A stretch of DNA of 56,552 nucleotides from Acidimicrobiia bacterium (GTDB taxonomy: Bacteria > Actinomycetota > Acidimicrobiia > Acidimicrobiales > Acidimicrobilacustridaceae). Location of the stretch: the NCBI GenBank assembly GCA_020832495.1, contig JAFIEP010000025.1, forward strand, positions 1 to 56,552, read 5' to 3'. Of the stretch, positions 1-7,468 are shown in pieces. The translations under genes and the position numbers were made by a program. The notes below the pieces were generated by a model, which worked only from the letters and a program-made list of their open reading frames with translations, was not told the origin of the DNA and made no database searches. Position 1 is the stretch's first letter, and each line of letters begins with the position of its first letter.

Positions 1-75
1 CATGGCGGCCTCCTTGCCGATGGACTGCTCGAGCTGGCTGAGCAGATGGTGGCGCTTCGCTTCGGTGATGGTCAC
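1..75 (-). CDS. small membrane protein, 5' part only (duplicate copy)
   Basis: Only the first 25 codons are in the window; the gene runs leftward off the edge. It begins with GTG at 75 behind a GGGAGAG ribosome site and is base-for-base the same as the start of the complete gene at 218-502, because both lie in a 202-bp direct repeat. The visible peptide (VTITEAKRHHLLSQLEQSIG and on) is a predicted amphipathic helix. Function unknown; the rest of this copy cannot be judged. Confidence 0.6.
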   Translation of the reverse strand, partial: MTITEAKRHHLLSQLEQSIGKEAAM

Positions 76-202
76 AGCACTCTCCCGGCGGCGTGAGAAC
101 GACTCGTCGACGGGAGCGGCAACTGCACGGGCCCGCTCCGAGCCCCACCACCAATGCTACCGAACCCCCACGACACCCACCGGCGCCCGCCACGGCAGCG
201 AC
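1..202. repeat. direct repeat, left copy (unit spacing 427 bp)
   Basis: Positions 1-202 match 428-629 with only a few substitutions. The repeat covers the first 25 codons of a small leftward gene plus about 127 bp upstream. Identity is complete over the coding part and about 94 percent over the upstream part, so this looks like a recent tandem gene duplication. The full extent to the left is outside the window. Confidence 0.9.
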
Positions 203-217
203 GAGACCGACCGGTGC

Positions 218-502
218 TCAGCCCCAGAGGTGCAGCAGCACGGTCATCAGCGCGGCGTTGGCCGTGAACGACAGGCCGAGGCCGCCCAACAGCACCGTCG
301 TGTGATGCCGCGTCTGCTGCTCGAGCCCCCGGTACAACTCAGCACGCAGCTCGGCGGCGAAGCGGTCGAGGTCGCGGGTGGTGGCCACGTCGGCCCAACC
401 GACGGGCGGCAGGTGTTCGGCGAGGGTCATGGCGGCCTCCTTGCCGATGGACTGCTCGAGCTGGCTGAGCAGATGGTGGCGCTTCGCTTCGGTGATGGTC
501 AC
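218..502 (-). CDS. small predicted membrane protein with coiled-coil-like N-terminus
   Basis: A 94-residue protein starting at GTG 502 behind a GGGAGAG site. The first 70 residues are charged and helical (heptad-like LLSQLEQ, FAAELRAELYRGLEQQ); the last 25 form one hydrophobic segment (VLLGGLGLSFTANAALMTVL), so it is probably a tail-anchored or single-pass membrane protein. The layout recalls small coiled-coil membrane proteins, but I do not recognise the family. A second copy of the gene begins at 75 in the same direction, giving a tandem pair. It lies divergent from the NO-responsive cluster at 679, with 176 bp between them. Confidence 0.6.
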   Translation of the reverse strand: MTITEAKRHHLLSQLEQSIGKEAAMTLAEHLPPVGWADVATTRDLDRFAAELRAELYRGLEQQTRHHTTVLLGGLGLSFTANAALMTVLLHLWG

Positions 503-629
503 AGCACTCTCCCGGCGGCGTGAGAACGACTCGTCGACGGGAGCGGTTGCTGCACGGGCCCGCTCCGAGACCCACCACCAATGGTACCGAACCCCCACGA
601 CACCCACCGGCGCCCACCACGACAGCGAC
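428..629. repeat. direct repeat, right copy
   Basis: Partner of 1-202. Similarity ends abruptly after 629, in the upstream region shared with the divergent Rrf2 gene. In the left copy an upstream in-frame TAG interrupts the reading frame that stays open in this copy, which supports the GTG at 502 rather than an upstream codon as the true start. Confidence 0.9.
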
Positions 630-666
630 CCGGTCACGCCGGGCGTGCAGGCACCACTACAACCAG

Positions 667-686
667 TAGTCTTACAGTATGAGACT
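667..686 (+). promoter_or_regulatory. leaderless promoter and inverted repeat over the Rrf2 gene start
   Basis: A -10 box TAGTCT (667-672) lies six bases before the ATG at 679, the spacing expected for a leaderless transcript. AGTCT (668-672) and AGACT (682-686) form an inverted repeat with a 9-bp spacer that spans both the -10 box and the start codon. This is a plausible autoregulatory operator for the Rrf2 protein; the binding is inferred. Confidence 0.5.
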
Positions 687-1092
687 TGAAGTTACCCGCA
701 AGAGCGACCTCGCCGTGCGGGCACTTCGGGCACTGGCCGACGACGGCAGGCGCATGAAGGGCCCGGCGTTGGCCGAGGCGGTGGGGTCGACGGCGGGGTT
801 CGTGTCCCAGGTGGTGAACCCGTTGGTGCGCCAGGGATGGGTGCGCTCCGATCCTGGACCGGCGGGCGGGTACTCGCTGGCCGTCGATCTGGAGTCGGTG
901 TCGGTGCTGGCGGTCATCGAGGCCATCGAGGGACCCACCGATGCCGGCCAGTGCGTGCTGGTCGACCGTCCCTGCGCCGAATCCGGCACCTGTGCCCTGC
1001 ACGTGCCGTGGTTGCGGGCCCGGGCCCAGTTGCTCGACGAACTCGACGGCACCTCCGTGGCCGACGCATCGCTGCAGGCGACCGCAACCTGA
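679..1092 (+). CDS. nsrR: Rrf2-family regulator, NsrR-like (iron-sulfur NO sensor)
   Basis: A 137-residue Rrf2 protein: winged helix in the first 75 residues (GPALAEAVG, FVSQVVNPLVRQGWV, GPAGGYSL), dimerisation helix, and three cysteines at 92, 99 and 105. Such a triad, together with an N-terminal Asp (SDLAVRAL, D10), binds the cluster in actinobacterial NsrR. NsrR senses nitric oxide through a [4Fe-4S] cluster and represses NO-detoxification genes. The neighbours fit: RIC repair protein, cupin and truncated hemoglobin follow on the same strand. Starts at ATG 679 with no ribosome site, consistent with the leaderless promoter. IscR-like or RsrR-like function is the alternative. Confidence 0.75.
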   Translation: MRLEVTRKSDLAVRALRALADDGRRMKGPALAEAVGSTAGFVSQVVNPLVRQGWVRSDPGPAGGYSLAVDLESVSVLAVIEAIEGPTDAGQCVLVDRPCAESGTCALHVPWLRARAQLLDELDGTSVADASLQATAT

Positions 1093-1160
1093 TGACCGTC
1101 GCCCACCCGACGACGCCGGGCGCAACGCCCGACCACATGACCCACCACACAGGAGCACCC

Positions 1161-1883
1161 ATGCCCACCACGATCGACCCGACCATCACCCTCGCCGAGC
1201 TCGTCATCGCCCGACCGGCGCTGACCGCTCCCCTCGAACGGCTGGGCCTCGACTACTGCTGCGGCGGCCGACGCGCCCTGGTCGACGCCGTCGACGACGC
1301 CGGGCTCGACCTGGCCGAGGTGGTGGCCACGCTCGACGCCGCCGACGCGCCGGCAACTCCGGCCGACTGGGCGACCATGGGGCCGGCCGAGCTGGTCGAC
1401 CACCTCGAGGCCACCCACCACGTCTACCTGCACGACGCCCTGCCCCGCCTCGACACCCTGGCCACCAAGGTGGCCGGCGTCCACGGCAGCCGCCACCCCG
1501 AGCTGGTCGAGGTGCAGGCGCTGGTCCGCCAGCTCCACACGGAGCTCGACCCGCACCTGGCCAAGGAGGAACAGGTCCTGTTCCCCATGATCCGCCAGCT
1601 CGACGGAGCCACCACGGCGCCCAGCTTCCACTGCGGCACCCTGGCCAACCCCATTCGGGTCATGCTGGCCGAGCACGACACCGCCGGTGCGCTGCTCGCC
1701 CGTCTCCGCACGACGACCGACGACTACCGGGTGCCCGACGACGGGTGCGCCAGCTACCGGGCGCTCTACGACGGGCTGGCCGAGCTGGAAGCCGACACCC
1801 ATCTGCACGTCCACAAGGAGAACAACGTGTTGTTCCCCGCCGTGCTCGCCGCCGAAGCAGCGTTGTCGGGCAGCACCCCGTGA
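1161..1883 (+). CDS. RIC-type iron-sulfur cluster repair di-iron protein (YtfE/ScdA family)
   Basis: 240 residues. The N-terminal ScdA_N domain carries the family's YCCGG motif at 32-36. A hemerythrin-like domain follows with paired His/Glu di-iron ligands (HLEATHHVYLH, PHLAKEEQVLFP, AEHD, HVHKENNVLFP). RIC proteins repair iron-sulfur clusters after nitrosative or oxidative damage. ATG 1161 is preceded by AGGAG at 1151. The next gene starts with a GTG that overlaps this stop codon, suggesting translational coupling. Its position right after an NsrR-like gene is the classical arrangement. Confidence 0.88.
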   Translation: MPTTIDPTITLAELVIARPALTAPLERLGLDYCCGGRRALVDAVDDAGLDLAEVVATLDAADAPATPADWATMGPAELVDHLEATHHVYLHDALPRLDTLATKVAGVHGSRHPELVEVQALVRQLHTELDPHLAKEEQVLFPMIRQLDGATTAPSFHCGTLANPIRVMLAEHDTAGALLARLRTTTDDYRVPDDGCASYRALYDGLAELEADTHLHVHKENNVLFPAVLAAEAALSGSTP

Positions 1884-2323
1884 GTGGCGATGTGGGCGGC
1901 GACCCACCCTGCTGGTCACACCTGCCCGACGGTCACGCCGACCCGGCCCCGGCCGATCAGCCGAGTGGTGCCGTGGTGGTCGACCTCGGGACCACCGACA
2001 CCCGAGGCCCCGCCGGGGTGGTGTGGAACCTGCCCCACAGCGGCGACCTCGACGCCAACCTCGTCCGCCTCCATGCCGACGGCGTCATCAGCGCGCACGT
2101 CAACGACGATGTCGACGTCTTGCTGTCGGTCATCGCCGGGCGCGGCGAAGTGTCGATCGACGGCATCACCCACGAGCTGCGCAGCGACATCGTCGCCCTC
2201 GTACCCAAGGGTGCTCGGCGGGAGATCCGGGCCGGCGCCGACGGCATCACCTACCTCAGCATCCACCGTCGCCGACCACCCCTGGCCGTCGACACCACCC
2301 CGAGGGACCGCAGTGACCCCTGA
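1880..2323 (+). CDS. small cupin-domain protein
   Basis: 147 residues from the GTG at 1880, which overlaps the TGA of the RIC gene (GTGA); GTG 1892 is an alternative. After a poorly conserved 45-residue N-terminus comes a single cupin barrel (ANLVRLHADGVISAHVNDDV, VLLSVIAGRGEVSIDG, DIVALVPKGARREIRAG). Only one His (SAHVNDDVD) of the usual metal set is obvious, so metal binding is uncertain. Such cupins often sit beside NO-stress hemerythrins and hemoglobins; the substrate is unknown. Confidence 0.7.
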   Translation: MSGDVGGDPPCWSHLPDGHADPAPADQPSGAVVVDLGTTDTRGPAGVVWNLPHSGDLDANLVRLHADGVISAHVNDDVDVLLSVIAGRGEVSIDGITHELRSDIVALVPKGARREIRAGADGITYLSIHRRRPPLAVDTTPRDRSDP

Positions 2324-2413
2324 CCACACCCTCACCACTGACCACACCCTCGCCACGGCCGGTGCGCACGGCGCCGACGCCTGGAACCTGTGCCAACCAA
2401 CAGGACCTCGACC

Positions 2414-2836
2414 ATGAGCGGCGCCGCAGGTGCGGAACCGCGCCATCGGGACCTCGACGACCGGGACGAGATCGCCGAGTTCGTCCGGCGCTTCTACCGC
2501 GACATCGCGCAGGACACCCGTTTCCACCACTACTTCGACACCCTCGCCCACGTCGACTGGCACGCCCACACCGCCGAGCTCACCGACTTCTGGTCCGGGG
2601 TGTTGATCGGCGGGCCCCATGAATCGGCCGACGAGGTGATCGAGGCGCATCGCTGGTTGCACGACGCCGAGCCGTTCGACGAGGCGCTGTTCGACCGGTG
2701 GCTCGAGATCTTCGACACCACGCTCGACGGAGGCTGGCACGGTCCGAACACCGAGATCGCCCGTCGGCGCGGCCACGGCCTGGCCTGGGCCATGGCCAAG
2801 CGCCTCACTGGACAGGCGAAGCGCCCCGGACCATGA
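2414..2836 (+). CDS. group III truncated hemoglobin
   Basis: 140 residues from ATG 2414; GTG 2390 in frame would add eight residues. The globin features match the group III family: FVRRFYRDIAQDTRFHHYF at the B/C region, HRWLHDAEPF holding the likely proximal His, and the strongly conserved FDRWLEIFDTTLD helix. Truncated hemoglobins bind O2 and NO; group III members are linked to microaerobic and nitrosative stress. It is the fourth gene of the NsrR-led cluster, so NO dioxygenation or sensing is the likely role (inference). Its stop overlaps the next start (ATGA). Confidence 0.85.
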   Translation: MSGAAGAEPRHRDLDDRDEIAEFVRRFYRDIAQDTRFHHYFDTLAHVDWHAHTAELTDFWSGVLIGGPHESADEVIEAHRWLHDAEPFDEALFDRWLEIFDTTLDGGWHGPNTEIARRRGHGLAWAMAKRLTGQAKRPGP

Positions 2837-2985
2837 GCGACCGCAGCGGCTCCTCCGCCACCGCCGGGCCGCCGACCCCTCCCCCACCCGGCGACGGTCC
2901 TTCGCACCCTCGATTGGCCGCCGCCCTGATGATGCTCGGCGTGGTCGTGTTCCTCGTCGCCGTCTCGCTGCTGTCGATCCGCTGA
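2833..2985 (+). CDS. 50-residue single-pass membrane protein
   Basis: Starts at ATG 2833, overlapping the hemoglobin stop codon (ATGA), so it is probably co-translated. A Pro/Ser-rich N-terminal half is followed by one transmembrane segment (LAAALMMLGVVVFLVAVSLL) at the C-terminus. No homolog recognised. Overlap and orientation place it in the NO-stress operon, perhaps as a small accessory to the respiratory membrane (inference). Confidence 0.55.
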   Translation: MSDRSGSSATAGPPTPPPPGDGPSHPRLAAALMMLGVVVFLVAVSLLSIR

Positions 2986-3029
2986 ACTCCCGCACCAGCG
3001 TCCCGCCCGGGCCGCAGCCGGGTGGCGGC

Positions 3030-3054
3030 TACGCTCCGGAGCGACGACGAGGGG
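3030..3054 (+). promoter_or_regulatory. promoter -10 and ribosome site of the DegV-family gene
   Basis: TACGCT at 3030-3035 fits the actinobacterial -10 (TANNNT). Transcription would start near 3042, leaving a 20-base leader with a GAGGGGG ribosome site just before ATG 3062. Confidence 0.45.
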
Positions 3055-3061
3055 GAACTCC

Positions 3062-3895
3062 ATGACCGTGCGCATCGTGACCGACAGCTCGTGCGACCTG
3101 ACTGCAGAGGAGGCGGCGGAGCTCGGCGTGCGCATCGTGCCGTTGAGCATCCACTTCGGGGAGAAGACCTACACCGATCGGGTGGACCTCTCCGCCGACG
3201 ACTTCTACCGCACCATGTCGTTGGTGCCGGAACTGCCCGGCACCTCGGCGCCGTCGCCGGGCTCGTTCGAGGAGGCGTTCCGCGGTGCCGCCGCCGAGGC
3301 CGATGCCGTGGTGTGCATCACCATCTCGAGTGAGCTGTCCGCCACCATGCAGTCGGCGGTGACCGCCGCCAAGACGCTCGAGGGTGAGATCGACGTGCGG
3401 GTGGTCGACTCGAAGTCGATCACATCGGGGCTGGGCACCATCGTCATCCACGCCGCCCGGGCTGCGGCCGAGGGGGCCGACGCCGAGAGCGTGTGCACCC
3501 TCGTCGACGAGTTGTCGGCCCGCACCCGGGTGTTCGGGGCGCTCGACACGCTCGACAACCTGAAGAAGGGTGGTCGCATCGGCGGCGCCCAGGCGCTGTT
3601 GGGCTCGATGCTGTCCATCAAGCCGGTCATCGACATCTCCACCGGCGTGGTCGAGCAGGCGGCCAAGCCCCGCACCCGCCGCAAGGCCATCGAGTGGCTG
3701 CGCGACAAGGTCGTGGCCGACATGCCCGTCGAGGACCTGTGCGTCACCCACGGCAACGCTCCCGACGTCGAACAATTGCTCGAGGCGTTGAACGAGCACG
3801 TGCCGCGCGACCAGATCCGTGTGGGCACCATCGGCGCCGTCATCGGTGCCCACGGTGGCCCGCGGGTGCTCGGCGTCACCTACCTCACCGGTTGA
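3062..3895 (+). CDS. DegV family fatty-acid-binding protein
   Basis: 277 residues, the normal DegV length. The N-terminal signature IVTDSSCDLT and the later GTSAPSPGSFEEAF, NLKKGGRIGGAQALLGSMLSIKPVI and GAVIGAHGGPRVLGV blocks are diagnostic of the EDD fold. DegV/FakB proteins bind a single fatty acid and, in Firmicutes, hand it to the FakA kinase; no fakA is present in this window. Monocistronic: the next gene has its own promoter about 100 bp downstream. Confidence 0.88.
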   Translation: MTVRIVTDSSCDLTAEEAAELGVRIVPLSIHFGEKTYTDRVDLSADDFYRTMSLVPELPGTSAPSPGSFEEAFRGAAAEADAVVCITISSELSATMQSAVTAAKTLEGEIDVRVVDSKSITSGLGTIVIHAARAAAEGADAESVCTLVDELSARTRVFGALDTLDNLKKGGRIGGAQALLGSMLSIKPVIDISTGVVEQAAKPRTRRKAIEWLRDKVVADMPVEDLCVTHGNAPDVEQLLEALNEHVPRDQIRVGTIGAVIGAHGGPRVLGVTYLTG

Positions 3896-3988
3896 CGCTC
3901 CCGGGCAGACCGCTGCCCACGGCGGTGCCGACGGGCCCGTTGCACGGTTCGGCGCGCCGGTTGACTCCCGTCGGGCCCGTCACCCCGG

Positions 3989-4001
3989 TACGGTCCTGAG
4001 C
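3989..4001 (+). promoter_or_regulatory. leaderless promoter of the kinase gene
   Basis: TACGGT (3989-3994) lies seven bases before the GTG at 4002, with no ribosome site in between. This is the leaderless layout seen repeatedly in this window. Confidence 0.4.
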
Positions 4002-5390
4002 GTGCCCGAGGCTTCTGAGCCCCCTGCTGCCGCGCCCGCGGCCACGACCGCCGCCGTCGGCCAGGTCCTCGCGGGCCGCTACCAGCTGGAGCGACTGTTG
4101 GCCATCGGCGGGATGGGCGAGGTGTGGCGAGCGCACGACAACGTGCTGGACCGCCCCGTGGCCGTGAAGGTGCTGCACCGGCACCTCGCAGCGGAGCCCA
4201 GCGTGCGGGTGCGTTTCGAGCGCGAGGCCCGCGGCGCCGGCCGCCTGCACCACCCCCACATCGTGCGCATCTACGACACGTGCACCGGCGAGGGGCTCGA
4301 AGCCATCGTGTTGGAGTTGGTCGACGGTCCCACCCTGCGCCAACTGCTCGACCGCCACAGCCCGCTCGACGCCACCACCGTGCGCACGCTCGGCATCGAG
4401 ATGGCCGGCGCCCTCGACGTGGCCCACCGAGCGGGGCTCATCCACCGAGACATCAAGCCAGCCAACATCTTGCTGGCCCCCGACGGTCGGTTCCTGCTCA
4501 CCGACTTCGGCATCGCCAAGGCCATGGACGCCTCCGAGCGAACGGCCACCGGTGCGATGTTGGGGTCGGTGAAGTACGTGTCCCCCGAGCAGGTGCAGGG
4601 CCACGCCGTCGACGCCCGCAGCGACCTGTTCTCGCTCGGCATCGTCCTCTACGAGTGCCTGGCCGGCCGGGTGCCGTGGCAGGGCGACTCGGCCACCGCC
4701 ACCGCCTTCGCCCGCCTGCAGGCGCCCCCGGCGCCACTGGCCGCCGCCGCACCTGACGCCCCCCAGGACCTGGTGGCGGCCATCGAGGCCTGCCTGGCGC
4801 TCGACACCGCCGACCGACCGGCGTCTGCCGAGGACCTGGTCGAGCTGCTCCGCCACCGCCGCGCCGCCCCACTGCCCGGCACCGTGCCCGGACGCTCAGG
4901 TGGCGGAACCACAGCCACCACCGCCGACCGGCGACCCCACGGCGACGGCACCCACGGCGAACCACCGATCCGGGCGCGCCAGGAGCAGGACCCCACCCCG
5001 CCCCAGGGCACCGCCCTGCCAGGGGCAGCCGACCTCGACGCCACCGCTGCCCACACGGTCACCACGGCCCAGCCCGCTGCGCCGCCGCCCGCCCCTGGGC
5101 CTGCCACCGCCGCCGGCCGGCCGGCGCCCCGACCGTCTGCCCGGCCACCCGCCGCGCAACCAGCGGCGCACTCGATGCCCACGGGGCCCGACCGGCCGCC
5201 GTCGTCGCGCGACGTGGCCCCGCGCCGCCGACGCTGGGTGGCCCCGCTGGTCATCAGCATCCTGATCCTCGTGGCCTTGGTGGTGGCTGCGATGCTGGTG
5301 TTGGGCACCGAGTGGGGCCAGCAGTGGCTGGACGACCTCGACCTGAGTGGGGCCACGGCGGCCAGTGTCATCGGCGAGGCCCGACCGTGA
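4002..5390 (+). CDS. PknB-type membrane Ser/Thr protein kinase
   Basis: 462 residues from GTG 4002. Kinase domain about 25-285: Gly-rich loop AIGGMGEV (34-41), catalytic Lys56 in VAVKVL, HRD at 148-150 followed by IKPANILL, DFG at 168-170, and SPEQVQG in the P+1 region. A Pro/Ala/Thr-rich linker (about 290-405) leads to one transmembrane helix near 412-435 and a short extracellular tail of about 25 residues, with no PASTA or other sensor domain. The sigma factor gene starts inside its stop codon, so kinase, sigma factor and anti-sigma candidate probably form one operon, and the kinase may modulate that sigma pathway (inference). Confidence 0.88.
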   Translation: MPEASEPPAAAPAATTAAVGQVLAGRYQLERLLAIGGMGEVWRAHDNVLDRPVAVKVLHRHLAAEPSVRVRFEREARGAGRLHHPHIVRIYDTCTGEGLEAIVLELVDGPTLRQLLDRHSPLDATTVRTLGIEMAGALDVAHRAGLIHRDIKPANILLAPDGRFLLTDFGIAKAMDASERTATGAMLGSVKYVSPEQVQGHAVDARSDLFSLGIVLYECLAGRVPWQGDSATATAFARLQAPPAPLAAAAPDAPQDLVAAIEACLALDTADRPASAEDLVELLRHRRAAPLPGTVPGRSGGGTTATTADRRPHGDGTHGEPPIRARQEQDPTPPQGTALPGAADLDATAAHTVTTAQPAAPPPAPGPATAAGRPAPRPSARPPAAQPAAHSMPTGPDRPPSSRDVAPRRRRWVAPLVISILILVALVVAAMLVLGTEWGQQWLDDLDLSGATAASVIGEARP

Positions 5391-5989
5391 CCCCCGCCAG
5401 CGGAGGGAGCCGTCGCCGCTTCGACGACGTCGACGACCCCGCCCTGGTGCAGTGCGCGCAGGACGGCGACCGCCACGCGCTCGACGCGCTGCTCCGTCGC
5501 CACCAGAGCCGCATGTACGGCATCTGTCGGCGCATGGCCGGCAACGACGCCGACGGCGCCGACGCCACCCAGGAAGCCATGGTGGCCGTGGTGCGGGGGC
5601 TCCACCACTTCGACGGGCGGGCCAAGTTCACCACCTGGCTGCACCGGGTGACGGTGAACGCCTGTCTCGACGAGCTCCGCCGGCGCACCCGCCGACCCGA
5701 CCCCGGGCTGCCCGAGACCGAACACGCCCCACCCGGCGGCCCACCGGCACTCGACGACACCGTCGGCGACCGGATGGCCATCGACGACGCCTTGGCCACG
5801 CTGGGCCCCGAGTACCGGGCGGCGGTGGTGCTGCGGGACCAACTGGGGCTCGACTACGCCGAGATCTCCGAGGTGCTCGAGGTGCCCGTGGGTACCGTCA
5901 AGTCACGCATCGCCCGCGGCCGCGGTGCGCTCGCCGACCGCCTCGGGAACCAATCGGCCCGCTCCGACGTCGAAGCACCTGAACGATGA
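5387..5989 (+). CDS. sigM: ECF RNA polymerase sigma factor, SigM-like
   Basis: 200 residues from GTG 5387, which overlaps the kinase stop. Region 2 (ALDALLRRHQSRMYGICRRM through FTTWLHRVTVNACLDELRRR) and region 4 (ALATLGPEYRAAVVLRDQLG, YAEISEVLEVPVGTVKSRI) are both complete. The gene precedes an anti-sigma candidate, trxB and trxA exactly as sigM does in mycobacteria, where SigM responds to envelope and oxidative stress. The symbol rests on this synteny. Confidence 0.85.
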   Translation: MTPASGGSRRRFDDVDDPALVQCAQDGDRHALDALLRRHQSRMYGICRRMAGNDADGADATQEAMVAVVRGLHHFDGRAKFTTWLHRVTVNACLDELRRRTRRPDPGLPETEHAPPGGPPALDDTVGDRMAIDDALATLGPEYRAAVVLRDQLGLDYAEISEVLEVPVGTVKSRIARGRGALADRLGNQSARSDVEAPER

Positions 5990-6008
5990 CCCCCGGACGA
6001 ACAGCGCC

Positions 6009-6962
6009 ATGACCACCCCCACCCCCACCCCCGACACCGACGAGCTGCTCAGCGCAGTGCTCGACGGCGACGCCTCCGCCGAGGAGGAGGCCCGCGTCCT
6101 CACCGACCCGGCGCTGGTCAGCCGCCTCGGGCAACTGCGCGCCGCCGCCGCGGCCGTGGCCGAGCCGGTGACGTGGCCAGCCGACGCCGGCGATCCGGTG
6201 GCCACTGCGCTGGCGCGCACCGGGGCCACCGCTGACCACGGCCCCTCAGCCGTCGTCGGCCCCGCCGACGCCCGGGCGGGCGGTGGCCCGGACACGCCGA
6301 CCGAACGACCGGGTGTGGTGGACAACACGCTGGATGCCCGTCGGGCACAGCGCGTGTACACCGTGCTCGGCGCGGCGGCCGCCGTGGTGATCATTGGCCT
6401 GGTCGCCGTGGCCATCACGTCGTCACAGGACGACACCGTCGACGTGGCGTCCTCACGCGCCGCCACCGAACGGTTCGAGGACGTCGGCGATGCCATGGCC
6501 GACGCCGAGATGTTCGACGGTGACATGGCCGACGAGGCCGACCTGTTCGCTGACGACGAGATGGCCGCCGGAGCACCTGAGGCGATGTTCGACAGCGTCG
6601 ACCCGCCGGTGACCACCACGACACCGGGTCCACCGCCGATCGACCTGGGCGGGTTGAGCCCGATCGATTCGCGGTTCAAGCTGGACACCTTGGCCGCCGA
6701 GGTGGCCGACCTGCTGGCCACGCCGGCCGCGCAGCGCTCCGATGACGCCGGATCAGACGCCACCGTCGGCGAATCGACCGTATCCGCCTTGGCGGTGCTG
6801 CGCGAGACGTGTGCGCACCTCGGGCTCGGCCCCGACCTCGAAGCTGTGGGGTTGGTCCTCGTGGAAGGGCTGCCGTACTTCTTCACGGTGCAGGACCGAG
6901 CGCTCATTCTCTACGAGCTGCCCGACTGCGAGCCGTCACTGCGCGCCCCGCTGCCCCGCTGA
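6009..6962 (+). CDS. membrane anti-sigma factor candidate (RsmA position)
   Basis: 317 residues from ATG 6009. A short acidic cytoplasmic domain (DTDELLSAVLDGDASAEEEARVL), rather like the start of anti-sigma domains but without a zinc HxxxCxxC motif, is followed by a disordered stretch, one transmembrane helix at about 116-138 (TVLGAAAAVVIIGLVAVAIT) and an acidic extracellular part. The C-terminal 70 residues contain two Cys (ETCAH, PDCEP). It follows the sigM-like gene by 19 bp, where mycobacteria have rsmA. The anti-sigma role is inferred from position and topology. Confidence 0.65.
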   Translation: MTTPTPTPDTDELLSAVLDGDASAEEEARVLTDPALVSRLGQLRAAAAAVAEPVTWPADAGDPVATALARTGATADHGPSAVVGPADARAGGGPDTPTERPGVVDNTLDARRAQRVYTVLGAAAAVVIIGLVAVAITSSQDDTVDVASSRAATERFEDVGDAMADAEMFDGDMADEADLFADDEMAAGAPEAMFDSVDPPVTTTTPGPPPIDLGGLSPIDSRFKLDTLAAEVADLLATPAAQRSDDAGSDATVGESTVSALAVLRETCAHLGLGPDLEAVGLVLVEGLPYFFTVQDRALILYELPDCEPSLRAPLPR

Positions 6963-6995
6963 CCGTGCCCGTGTTGCCGCTCGCCGATGCGGCAC

Positions 6996-7007
6996 TAGGC
7001 TCGTCCC
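6996..7007 (+). promoter_or_regulatory. leaderless promoter of the phage-holin-like membrane gene
   Basis: TAGGCT at 6996-7001, then exactly six bases to ATG 7008. No ribosome site is visible. Confidence 0.45.
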
Positions 7008-7382
7008 ATGGCCCTTCCCGGCGATCCCCAGCCGCCGCGCCACGATCCGCAGGCTCCGCCCGAGCAACTGATCCCTGCTGACTGGCCGCGCCAGGCCACC
7101 GACACCGTGGTGCGCACGGTCGACACGGTGCGCGACAAGACGACCGGCCCGATCATCACCATCGCCGGCGGTGTGGTCTACGGCCTCGTTGCGCTGGTGG
7201 CCGCCACCGTGGCCCTCGTCCTCGGCACCATCGGCGCCTTGCGGCTGCTGAACGCCGGGTTGGAGGACCGCCTCGGTGTGTGGGCCAGCTACCTGGTGCT
7301 CGGCGTCGTGTTCACCCTCGCCGGGTTCTTCTGTTGGTCGCGCCGACCACCAATGCCCCGCCCCGGCGAACTGCTCGATTGA
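7008..7382 (+). CDS. small membrane protein, putative actinobacterial holin-superfamily-like protein
   Basis: 124 residues with two transmembrane helices (IITIAGGVVYGLVALVAATVALVLG and WASYLVLGVVFTLAGFFC) separated by a short charged loop (RLLNAGLEDRLG). The pattern resembles the two-helix phage-holin-superfamily proteins common in actinobacteria; function unknown. It lies between the anti-sigma candidate and trxB, with its own leaderless promoter and 86 bp before trxB. Confidence 0.6.
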   Translation: MALPGDPQPPRHDPQAPPEQLIPADWPRQATDTVVRTVDTVRDKTTGPIITIAGGVVYGLVALVAATVALVLGTIGALRLLNAGLEDRLGVWASYLVLGVVFTLAGFFCWSRRPPMPRPGELLD

Positions 7383-7468
7383 ACCACGATCGTCGGCGCC
7401 GATTCCCGAGCAGGGAAGTATCCGACTCCGCACCGTGTTCTTCCCGGTAGACCAGTCAAGGACGTGAC

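Noticed and set aside
503-637. N-terminal extension of the small membrane protein gene at 218-502
   Set aside because: The equivalent frame in the left repeat copy carries a TAG, and differences there are not codon-patterned; GTG 502 with GGGAGAG is preferred.
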